Origin: Vicia villosa | Lineage: Eukaryota; Streptophyta; Magnoliopsida; Fabales; Fabaceae | Reading direction: 5' to 3' | Assembly: GCF_029867415.1 (NCBI RefSeq) | Contig: NW_026705404.1 | Coordinates: 496,001 to 560,000 of the forward strand | DNA: 64,000 nucleotides | Notes under the pieces: model-generated | What the model was told of the DNA's origin: nothing | The model's input: only the letters and a program-made list of their open reading frames with translations | Databases searched by the model: none | Made by a program: the position numbers and the translations under genes | Shown: in pieces, positions 54,406-64,000 of the stretch | Numbering within the stretch: position 1 is the first letter of the stretch | Layout of the letters: each line of letters opens with the position of its first letter

Positions 54406-56971
54406 TGTAGCAACCTGCCCTAAAAATTTAAATTTAGAGTCGCCACCTATTCTACCAAGGCGAATAGGAAACCTATGCAATTAAGAGATCAGGGTAAGAT
54501 ACTATATTCGGGTCGAGGGAAGGTGTTAAGCACCCTCAACCATTTCCTAAAGGCTAACATCTCAAAGATAAAGGTTTATGGCAAAAGATAAAGAAAGATG
54601 ACAGACAGTTAATAGAGTTGAAAGGCTAATTATATGAACATGATTAGAGTTTGGAAGAGGGGGACTCGCCTTGTTGCCAAGTGCCTACGTATCTCCTTAG
54701 GGAGAATCAGAGTCAACGTAGTTCGGGGAAGGGTTGTACGCCTTAGGATTAGAATTGAAGGTGTTTGAAATTGTTTGTGCTTTGAAAAGCGTTTTTGAAT
54801 TGTCTAATTGATGAGGATGAAAATCCATAGTTTAGTATTGTGGTTTTGAAAGGTTTTGAGGGGTGTTTTAGGATATGGGCGTACAACCCTGATTTTAGTA
54901 TGTCACCATTAACCGCAATAATCGATCGATTCGATTACCATAGTTAAAAGATTAGTAGTTGTATCATTACCAATTTTAATTGATAGGTTCAATTATCACT
55001 GATAATGAATTAAAGTACTTTTTAGGAATTTTAATAGTTTAATTTGCATCGTTACCCCTCGTAATCGATTGATTCGATTAAAAAGAATAACGAATTGATA
55101 AAGGGAAAATGCTAATCATCGTAACCAATAGCTTTGGTTAAAACCATTTAGCAAAAATAAGTTTATTTGAATTAATAGTATTTTAATTAATTAAACAATT
55201 AATTTATTATTACCCACCACGATCAATTGATTTAATCGAAGCGAATAATAAATTAAATTCTATTATTGCTTGGTTAAAACCTATAGAAAACCCTAATCCT
55301 AATACTTTGGTCACTGGCCAATGGGACTGGGCAAACCCTAATGCTTATACTTTTCTAGGGTTTTTTTTGTGATTTATAATTAAAGCAGATTAATTAAGTT
55401 AAACCAACATAATCGAAATAATCGGGATAACAACCCTAATGTTAATTTATAATCTAATTCTAATTAAATAGACTAATTAAATCAACAGTATCAATTAATA
55501 TTTAACCTAAACATTTAAATAAAGTAAATTAAATAAAAAAACCTGGAAGTAATCCTGTGCAGCGCTCCTTGAAGGTGTATGGTGAGGTTGCAACTCTCCA
55601 AGCGTTGGATCTGAAGTAGGAGTGATCTGAGGGTGCTGAGCGAGGGTACATGGTGGGCATACAACGGAGAGGACACGCTGGATCTCATGGGAAGCTCTCA
55701 TAAAAATTAAAGTGACGCAGCTGGGATTCGAACTGGCGTCTTCATGGTGACCAGCAAAACCCCCTAACCTCCACGCTGCTGCATTATCTGTGTATAAGAA
55801 AGCTGTCCAATTTATGAAATATAAAACTAAGTACTTTACCACAATTTTCAAAACAAGTCAAACTGTGGGTCCCAGCGTGACTGAATGAGCAAATCATAGA
55901 CGGAGAGAGAAGCGCCCTCTGTTGACCATCCATTAGGGAGACGCCACGCGTGCCACGAGGGACACCTACACGCCTGCGAATCAAAGCCGCCGGACCGGAA
56001 TAAATCCGGTTGTCTTCTCCGACGAGTGTCTTTCCAAACCTGCAAAAACATGCGAGCAAACCACCAAGAAAACCACCTATACCTACTAATTGAAGGGCTG
56101 CGAACCTCATGGACGTGTTCGTTTTCCCTGCAACGGCCTATAACTATGAAACCGAACCACAAGGTGTCTTATGCCCTAACAATGGCATACCACGTTAAGG
56201 GCCACAAAAATTCCATGAAGTACGTCGCTCCTGCTTTAAACACGATGCTGATCGCGAATAAACACCATAAACACGTTAACAATGCCTATAAAATTGAAAA
56301 CGAGTTCAAGAAGTTTCACCACATCGGAGCTCGCGAGAGGTGCGATCCGTGAACGTTTTTAGTGATGTAAAGGATCTGAATAGTTCCTATAAACCTCCAG
56401 AAGACGAATGGATGCTTCAGATTGACTGAGAGTGCCTGGATATTAGGGTTTGAGTTTGCCCTAAACCTTTGATTGTTTTAGCAACGAGAACCCTTGTTTT
56501 TGCTCTCCTCTCTTTGCAGCCTCTTTTTAACATATATATGACCTTATTAGGGTTTTCTTGGGCTTGGACTCTTTGTTTTTTTTTTAGAGAAAGAATTTTG
56601 ATAAAAACACATGTTTTTCTTTCTATTTTTGTCCAACATTTTTCTATTATTAAACCAAACAAATTTCAATAATATCATGATCAAGATTTGATTGGAAAAT
56701 AAATCTTGTACGTTCCTTGGGATATCTCCATTATTTATTTAATTTAAGTTGAATTTAATTGAATAAAATTCAATATAAAAGAAATAAAAATAATAGAAAA
56801 TTGAATAATGGATTTAGAGGTCTTTATTTGGGTCATGAAGATTCACAATCTTTTGATGAAATGAAAACCCTAATTTTAGAGACCCTTGATTAGGAGAGAG
56901 TGACTTGAATAATTCTTTGAACCTTGAGCCATTGAAGATGCATAGAGGAGGGCAAATTTTGGGGTATGATA
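54406..56971 (-). repeat. 3' LTR of element D (2566 bp)
   Basis: Read on the minus strand it starts TATCATACCCCAAAATTTG (G-to-A change in the expected TG) and ends GGGCAGGTTGCTACA. Contains the PBS-like GGTGGCGACTCT at 54447-54436 and a tRNA-like box-B segment around 55723-55774. The open frames here are conserved in the other LTR only because the LTRs are near-identical. Confidence 0.92.
55723..55774 (-). other. tRNA-like box A/box B segment in LTR of D
   Basis: On the minus strand GCGTGGAGGTTAGGGGG (55774-55758, weak box A) is followed by AGTTCGAATCCC (55734-55723, good box B). Duplicated in the 5' LTR near 62995-63047. Not a complete tRNA. Confidence 0.45.
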
Positions 56972-57000
56972 GCTTCCCCTGTTCAATCTTCTTGAACCTG
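56972..57000 (-). promoter_or_regulatory. Polypurine tract and conserved upstream block of D
   Basis: AACAGGGGAAGC directly before the LTR, preceded by CAGGTTCAAGAAGATTG, matching the equivalent block of Ogre B at about 28426-28455. Confidence 0.78.
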
Positions 57001-57169
57001 AAGAGGTAGAAGACGATTGGACACTGAAATGCCCTGAAATTTGCTTGCGTAGGGAAGGAGTTCTGTGGGAGATGGGCTTATAGATGCCATCCAGTTGTTT
57101 GACAGGATACTTGTCTAAAGCATATGCTTTTCAGACCTGGATCATTTGATTGTATCTGAAGAGATATAA

Positions 57170-59040
57170 AGTAATGTCTTATAGAAGGCTACCTGAAGAG
57201 GTTCCTGAATAGGGTATATCAGAGGTTAATGCGAAGAAGCTTAGGCTTAGGAAGAATGTCTAGGAGAAGACTAACTAAGGAGTTCTTTAAAAGAACTAAG
57301 CGTGTCTTAGAAAAGATTGGATAAACATTTTAAGAAGGCTACCTAGAAAGGCATGATATATCTTAAATAAGACTCACCTAGAAAGGCTCCTAAAAAGACA
57401 TGAAACGTCTTAAACAGGACTACCTAGACAGGTTATGGTACGTCTTAAACAGGACTCGCCTGGAAAGGCTCTTAGATAGGGTACGGGATATCTTAAACAA
57501 GACTTACCTAGAGAGGTTCCTATAAAGGGAACGATACGTTTTAAACAAAACTATCTAGAAAGATTCCTATAGAGGGCATGATACGTTTTAAACAAAACTA
57601 CCTATAAAGGTTCCTATAAAGGTCGTGAGACGTTTTAAACAAAACTACCTAGAAAGGTTTCTATAAAGGACATGAAACGTTTTAAACAAAACTACCTAGA
57701 AAGGTTCCTATAAAGGACATAAGACGTTTTAAACAAAACTACCTAGAAAGGTTCCTATAAAGGACATAAGATGTTTTAAACAAAACTACCTAGAAAGGTT
57801 CCTATAAAGGACATAAGATGTTTTAAACAAAACTACCTAGAAAGGTTCCTATAAAGGACATAAGACGTTTTAAACAAAACTACCTAGAAAGGTTCCTATA
57901 AAGGTCGTGGGACGTTTTAAACAAAACTACCTAGAAAAGGTCAGGATACGTCTTACACAAGATTGCTTGGAAAGGTTAGGATAATTGTCTTGGACAAGAC
58001 TACCTGGAGAGGTAAGAAATTCTTTGATTGCTTCTGGATTGTCTTTGAAGAAAGACTTGGAATGAGGTATTGGAATTGTATCTGTTAAGATTGAATCGTT
58101 GATACGATCGTATTTGCACTGTAATTGGATGATAACATCCTTTTGAATATGAAGTGACCTGAAAAGGCAGCGTTAGTTTTATGCAATGTCATGATGCATG
58201 TGTCATGTAATGAGATTCTCAAAATAAATGAGAATTATGCATGTATGCCGATCCCACATTGCGGGACGTAAATAGTACAAGCGTGGGAAGATCAGTTACG
58301 CAACAATGCTCCTTGTGTTTGAATTCTTGAAATATATGCCCCTAGTCAATAGGATTCTTGATTGTAGGTGTTGATTTGAATGTGAAGCAGATGCTTTTCA
58401 GAATGAGTCCTGTGTTTCGGTTGCGTCCGACGGACAGTGATTTTGCTGAGTACTCAGAATGAGATGATGTCTTCTATAAGATTACCTGAAGAGGTCCTTG
58501 GAAAGAATGGGAAATTGTCTTAAACAAGATTGCGCTTTAAACAAAGCTCAAAGGGATGTGTTTGTGCAGAGGGTCAAAAAGATTCCTATAGAGGATAAAG
58601 ACTGCTTTAAGGAATGTGGGGTTTTAAACAAAACTTAGGAAAAACATCTTGAAGAAGATCACCTTAGAAGGGATGGTGAATTGTCCTAGAGAAGACTCTG
58701 TACTTTAACCAAAGTTTGACAAGGTTCTTGAAAGCGTAAGAGAAGTTTGAATATGTCTTAGAAAACTAACTGGAAAAGGTTAAGAGATGTCTTACAGAAG
58801 ACTACCTAGAAAAGGTTCTTGGAAAGGGATATGTCTTAGAGAAAACTGTCTGCAAGGGTTTGAAAATGAAGAGAGATACCTGAAAAGGCTCGTAGAAAGG
58901 GTGAGGAGATGTGTCTTTAAAAGACTATCTGAAAAAGGCTCCTAGAAAGGATAAGAAGTATTTGAACAGGTCTTAAAGAAGACTATATGGACAGATTGAA
59001 AAGTATCCTACAAAGGTTCCTGGAAAGGATGTGAGAGTGG
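57170..59040 (-). repeat. 47-bp minisatellite in the 3' region of element D
   Basis: Plus-strand unit contains TTTTAAACAAAACTACC and TAGAAAGGTTCCTATAAAGG. Units at about 57540-57950 are almost identical to each other; on both sides they decay (for example GACTACCTGGAGAGG near 58000 and GGCTACCTGAAGAGG near 57190). The homogeneous core indicates recent expansion. Confidence 0.85.
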
Positions 59041-60090
59041 TATTAATGTCATCTGATACTGAGTGACCTTTGCAACATGCCCCCAGGTAATGGGCTTACC
59101 CCATGGGCTCTTCAGCGTCTTCGAGAGATTCTATGGATCTTGATTAGATTTGCCCCATGTAAATGGGATAATGACGAGCTATGCCATGTGCACACATTAG
59201 CCATCCTGGTCATGTGTAAGAGATGTTTCTTCTTTTGATAAGCTTCCCTTTTTTGAAAGCTATTTTGTCTGTCGGTAGGATTTTTTTTCAGTCATTAGCC
59301 ATGCCCCATGCAACTTCTCCCTGATGTTTAAACATCTGAACCCACATAGACAAGTGTACTTTGTAATGAAATTCATAAGATGTGAATGCATATGTTTGTC
59401 TTGAAAGTTTAAAAACATTTTTTGAATAAAACGAAGTTTTTTTTTGTAAGAAAGTGATATCAACTCAAGAGTTATAGTAGACCTTAAGGAGTCGGGATAC
59501 CTTTAGTAACGATATGCTTTCGAACTAACCATGCTTCAGTTAGGACTTTTAAGGGTTATAACGTGGCCTGGTTCACGGTTTAAAGAAACAAAAGATAGAG
59601 GCTAAAAGTTTATTTGTACCCATCCCAATCTTCGTGATGTTCTCCAGTCCTATGCTCAGTTAGCTATGCATTTAGTCTCCAAAAGAATTTGGGAATTGTG
59701 ACATTGACATTTATGATGGTTCAAAAACCAAAGGTTTATCTGCAAAGGCAGTCATTCTCCTTTTTTTGTAATATCTTCCTTTTGTCGAGGGTATGTGGTG
59801 ACCTCTTTTCGACTTTGTTATCCCTAACTTTTGCCTGAACTGTTCGTTTTAAAACTACAGTCAGCGGGATGCCCGAATTTTGCCTAAGTCTCCTTAATAG
59901 GTTTCGACTTAGAAGGCCCTTGCATTGCTTTCTTGGATATTGACTGCCGGATTTAATGATGATGGGGAACCATCGGTGATTATGTTCAAAGGAACAATTT
60001 GGAATGATTAAGTTAACTGAGCAGCTACCCTACCCCAGGTTATATATGAAGGGTTTTATTTTATATGAAGGAAAACTCCTACTTCTTTAG
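59041..60090 (-). other. Element D 3' untranslated region
   Basis: No gene. Includes two hairpins at 59835-59864 and 59884-59912 that match the Ogre B hairpin array by flanking text, and a TGCCCCATGTAAATGGG-type stretch near 59100-59170. Confidence 0.6.
59835..59912 (-). other. Two hairpins homologous to the Ogre B array
   Basis: On the minus strand: 59912-59884, stem CTAAGTC/GACTTAG around GAAACCTATTAAGGA, followed by GCAAAA; then 59864-59835, CTGACTGT pairing with ACAGTTCAG (one bulge), followed by GCAAAAGTTAGGGA. The last flank is the same as after the third hairpin of B, while the stem is different. Confidence 0.62.
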
Positions 60091-60092
60091 GC

Positions 60093-60314
60093 TCAAAGGG
60101 GTTGACGAGGGATTAACATCCTTATATCTCCATTATTTAGGAATTGAACAAATGCCTGTACATCGTCAACATGGTCTGTTCGAAAGCGTAGTGTATGAAA
60201 TTGTGGTATCGTTTTCGTCATTCTCCCTCTAAAGGTGTACGACTTTAATCGAGAGTTGAATATCACAAAGAAGAAAACCGAGTAAAAACACAATTTTAAA
60301 TATAGTGAGAACAC
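60093..60314 (-). other. Open frame of unknown meaning in D
   Basis: 73 residues, including RGRMTKTIPQFHTLRF. Not recognised. It lies between the gag fragment and the hairpins and could be a scrambled remnant of a longer coding region or chance. Confidence 0.25.
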
Positions 60315-60454
60315 TAGGAATGAATCAAGACAAACGTAAGCAATGCATTAATGATTGTTGTAAAGTACATAGCATATGTCATAAGACTAATGTTTAAACA
60401 AACGGAAAGAAATTGCGAATGAAAACAAAACTAATAATCTAAGAAATCCTCCTT

Positions 60455-60706
60455 CTAGCCACCTATGGTATTAGACTTGCGAGGATCTTCGAACTCAATG
60501 AGCCCTTCTTCAATCAAATCTTGGATCTTGTGCTTCAATGGCCCACAATCCTCTGTATCATGACCAGGACTATCTGAATGATAAGCGCACCTAGCATGAT
60601 GCTTGTACCCAGGAGAGGGGTTAGCTGGAGCTGAGTATGGAGGTATCAGAGTTACCAGGTTCTGGCTGAGCAGACGTTGCAAAGCTTGAGACAATGGCAT
60701 GTACAA
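60455..60706 (-). pseudogene. gag: Ogre-type gag fragment of element D
   Basis: 83 residues open from the ATG, but similarity extends upstream in a shifted frame (KRPFTPLYMPLSQAL, to about 60740), so it is a piece of a longer gag. The knuckle-like motif CAYHSDSPGHDTEDC followed by LKHKIQDLIEEGLIEF is the signature of Tat/Ogre gag. A stop follows SNTIGG; nothing of protease or RT follows. A truncated gag could still matter for RNA packaging, but that is conjecture. Confidence 0.75.
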
Positions 60707-60749
60707 CGGAGTGAATGGTCGTTTTGGCTTGGACCTCCAGGTGCGTTGG

Positions 60750-61657
60750 CCACCCTGTTGCTTTTACTGATCCATTGATCTCTTCTGCTGAAATCTTGTT
60801 GGATAATATGGTCGGGATGTTAGGTTATCCTTCCCAATGGTCCCTTGTTCTGGAGATAGAAGAGGAATCTTCTCTTAATGTCATGAAAATGATGTGTATG
60901 CCATGCATGATATGTATGATATATTTTTTTCTTTCTTTTTTTTTTTGAATAAAATATGATGCAAGAATGCCTCTGATGTATGATGAATGGAAAAAGAAAT
61001 AATAAAAAAAATGATCAACACATATATATACATATAGCACATAATCACATAAGTTCATAGGTTCGACGTAGCGGCTCTCGGGAGCCAAACTTTTTATAGG
61101 GGGGTTCTAGAAGGTCTCATGGGGTCGTTCGTAGCCTCCGAGACTTTTTGTCTCTTCGGATTATAGAACAACTCATTTTATCCATGAGGTTCGAATTTTT
61201 GGGGTAGGTTCTCGGAGAGATCAGCCAAATATCCCGTCCTGCCCTCAACAAAGTCAAGCCTCGTTTTGGACATTTCCGAATATTCAACCCACTCCGAGTG
61301 GAGTTATCAATGAGACTCGTAGGTGATTCATGCTCCCCTATTGATCTCAAAGTTAACTCCCACACTTAGGGTTTAACACAACATAGAAAATACCAGCAAT
61401 GCATATAAAAATATAACAACAGGCAATTAGATATAAACATATTAACATAAATAATTAAATATAAACATATTATAAACAATTAAATATTTTTTAGATAAAA
61501 AACAAATAAACAAAATTTTTTTTAAAAAAAAAAATATATATAAAAAAAATAATTACAAACCCTAAAAAAGGCGAATTAGCCAAACCCTAAAAAGTTGTCA
61601 AACCTAAACCCTGCCAAAACCTAAAACCTATAGGAGCATAGTATTCACTATTAAGTT
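60750..61657 (-). other. Leader region of element D
   Basis: Between primer site and gag fragment. AT-rich with A/T homopolymers (60925-60955, 61500-61560). No gene recognised. Confidence 0.5.
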
Positions 61658-61676
61658 GTCCCCAGCAGAGTCGCCA
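61658..61676 (-). promoter_or_regulatory. Primer-binding site of element D (tRNA-Arg type of Ogre)
   Basis: TGGCGACTCTGCTGGGGAC on the minus strand, two bases inside the 5' LTR end at 61679. This sequence is the primer site reported for Ogre elements. Confidence 0.85.
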
Positions 61677-61678
61677 GC

Positions 61679-64000
61679 TGTAGCAACCTGCCCTAAAAAT
61701 TTAAATTTAGAGTCGCCACCTATTCTACCAAGGCGAATAGGAAACCTATGCAATTAAGAGATCAGGGTAAGATACTATATTCGGGTCGAGGGAAGGTGTT
61801 AGGCACCCTCAACCCTTTCCTAAAGGCTAACATCTCAAAGATAAAGGTTTATGGCAAAAGATAAAGAAAGATGACAGACAGTTAATAGAGTTGAAAGGCT
61901 AATTATATGAACATGATTAGAGTTTGGAAGAGGGGGACTCGCCTTGTTGCCAAGTGCCTACGTATCTCCTTAGGGAGAATCAGAGTCAACGTAGTTCGGG
62001 GAAGGGTTGTACGCCTTAGGATTAGAATTGAAGGTGTTTGAAATTGTTTGTGCTTTGAAAAGCGTTTTTGAATTGTCTAATTGATGAGGATGAAAATCCA
62101 TAGTTTAGTATTGTGGTTTTGAAAGGTTTTGAGGAGTGTTTTAGGATATGGGCGTACAACCCTGATTTTAGTATGTCACCATTAACCGCAATAATCGATC
62201 GATTCGATTACCATAGTTAAAAGTTTAGTAGTTGTATCGTTACCAATTTTAATTGATAGGTTCAATTATCACTGATAATGAATTAAAGTATTTTTTAGGA
62301 ATTTTAATAGTTTAATTTGCATCGTTACCCCTCGTAATCGATTGATTCGATTAAAAAGAATAACGAATTGATAAAGGGAAAATGCTAATCATCGTAACCA
62401 ATAGCTTTGGTTAAAACCATTTAGCAAAAATAAGTTTATTTGAATTAATAGTATTTTAATTAATTAAACAATTAATTGATTATTACCCACCACGATCAAT
62501 TGATTTAATCGAAGCGAATAATAAATTAAATTCTATTATTGCTTGGTTAAAACCTATAGAAAACCCTAATCCTAATACTTTGGTCACTGGCCAATGGGAC
62601 TGGGCAAACCCTAATGCTTATACTTTTCTAGGGTTTTTTTGTGATTTATAATTAAAGCAGATTAATTAAGTTAAACCGACATAATCGAAATAATCGGGAT
62701 AACAACCCTAATGTTAATTTATAATCTAATTCTAATTAAATAGACTAATTAAATCAACAGTATCAATTAATATTTAACCTAAACATTTAAATAAAGTAAA
62801 TTAAATAAAAAAACCTGGAAGTAATCCTGTGCAGCGCTCCTTGAAGGTGTATGGTGAGGTTGCAACTCTCCAAGCGTTGGATCTGAAGTAGGAGTGATCT
62901 GAGGGTGCTGAGCGAGGGTACATGGTGGGCGTACAACGGAGAGGACACGCTGGATCTCATGGGAAGCTCTCATAAAAATTAAAGTGACGCAGCTGGGATT
63001 CGAACTGGCGTCTTCATGGTGACCATCAAAACCCCCTAACCTCCACGCTGCTGCATTATCTGTGTATAAGAAAGCTGTCCAATTTATGAAATATAAAACT
63101 AAGTACTTTACCACAATTTTCAAAACACGTCAAACTGTGGGTCCCAGCGTGATTGAATGAGCAAATCACAGACGGAGAGAGAAGCGCCCTCTGTTGACCA
63201 TCCATTAGGGAGACGCCACGCGTGCCACGAGGGACCCCCACACGCCTACGAATCAAAGCCGCCGGACCGGAATAAATCCGGTTGTCTTCTCTGACGAGTG
63301 TCTTTCCAAACCTGCAAAAACATGCGAGCAAACCACCAAGAAAACCACCTATACCTACTAATTGAAGGGCTGCGAACCTCATGGACGTGTTCGTTTTCCC
63401 TGAAACGGCCTATAACTATGAAACAGAACCACAAGGTGTCTTATGCCCTAACAATGGCATACCACGTTAAGGGCCACAAAACTTCCATGAAGTACGTCGC
63501 TCCTGCTTTAAACACGATGCTGATCGCGAATAAACACCATAAACACGTTAACAATGCCTATAAAATTGAAAACGAGTTCAAGAAGTTTCACCACATCGGA
63601 GCTCGCGAGAGGTGCGATCCGTGAACGTTTTTAGTGATGTAAAGGATCTGAATAGTTCCTATAAACCTCCAGAAGACGAATAGATGCTTCAGATTGACTG
63701 AGAGTGCCTGGATATTAGGGTTTGAGTTTGCCCTAAACCTTTGATTGTTTTAGCAACGAGAACCCTTGTTTTTGCTCTCCTCTCTTTGCAGCCTCTTTTT
63801 AACATATATATGACCTTATTAGGGTTTTCTTGGGCTTGGACTCTTTGTTTTTTTTTAGAGAAAGAATTTTGATAAAAACACATGTTTTTCTTTCTATTTT
63901 TGTCCAACATTTTTCTATTATTAAACCAAACAAATTTCAATAATATCATGATCAAGATTTGATTGGAAAATAAATCTTGTACGTTCCTTGGGATATCTCC
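61679..64000 (-). repeat. 5' LTR of element D, cut by window end
   Basis: Collinear with 54406-56729. By comparison about 242 bp lie beyond the window. Contains the PBS-like motif at 61709-61720. Confidence 0.93.

Larger units (their letters stand above)
54406..64000 (-). mobile_element. Non-autonomous Ogre-lineage element D (runs off window)
   Basis: Minus-strand element: 5' LTR from 61679 past 64000, primer site 61658-61676, gag fragment, 3' region with hairpins and minisatellite, polypurine tract, 3' LTR 54406-56971. The internal region is only 4.7 kb and lacks protease, RT, RNase H and integrase. The two LTRs, compared over 2322 bp, differ at about 20 substitutions and two or so indels in T-runs by eye, near 1%, so it is a recent insertion that must have used enzymes from another element, most likely an Ogre such as B. 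Confidence 0.9.

Noticed and set aside
55507..56352. Several 100-codon frames preserved in both LTRs of D
   Set aside because: Conservation is trivial because the LTRs are about 99% identical; the frames overlap on both strands and have no known domain.
57540..57950. Regular repeats resembling a CRISPR array
   Set aside because: Units are contiguous 47-bp tandem repeats without unique spacers, in plant DNA.

Overview
This window is plant nuclear DNA, AT-rich and dominated by nested LTR retrotransposons. The mix points to a legume: Ogre/Tat-lineage LTRs that begin TGTCATACCCC and use a tRNA-Arg-like primer site, a Maximus/SIRE-type Sirevirus with repeated CTCCCCC tracts, chromodomain Tekay-like elements and an Athila-like element. 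Tribe Fabeae (pea, vetch, lentil group) is my best guess; this is inference from repeat families only. Just one gene looks like an ordinary functional host gene, an arabinogalactan-peptide gene at 39092-39301.

Layout. 1-1191: a tRNA-like SINE head on each strand plus unassigned repeat. 1192-8270: Tekay-like element A (minus), gag intact, pol broken, outer half of its 3' LTR lost. 8271-37790: one old non-autonomous Sirevirus, S1 (minus), swollen by insertions. Its 3' LTR was hit by element A. Its coding region was split by a giant Ogre solo LTR (X, 9671-16991, TSD gatgc), which itself holds a second solo LTR (Y, 14105-16714, TSD acaag). Its 5' LTR was split by an Athila-like element (about 21152-37107, probable TSD attac), which contains a truncated Ogre (B, 23484-32474) with an intact RT/RNase H/integrase frame. 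S1 carries no gag-pol; it carries three diverged tandem copies of a plant-transposon-protein (env-like) reading frame.

37791-47177 is the least repetitive stretch: the arabinogalactan-peptide gene, a candidate Helitron (about 40103-43468) inserted in a (TA)n tract and holding a decayed RPA-like exon, and a decayed plant-mobile-domain gene (46208-46990). 47178-54405: a Tekay-like LTR remnant (E) invaded by Tekay-like element C (minus) with a nearly intact gag-pol. 54406-64000: element D (minus), a young non-autonomous Ogre-lineage element inserted in the 5' LTR of C, with about 1% LTR divergence, a gag fragment, no pol, and a 47-bp minisatellite in its 3' region. Its 5' LTR runs off the window.

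The most interesting signals are non-coding: a short array of hairpins in the 3' region of Ogre B and of D, where the loops and spacers are conserved but the stems change in a compensatory way; clusters of GC-rich perfect palindromes in LTRs of unrelated families; WRKY-box-dense U3 modules shared by the Ogre LTRs; and a primer-binding-site mimic inside U5 of all Ogre-lineage LTRs.
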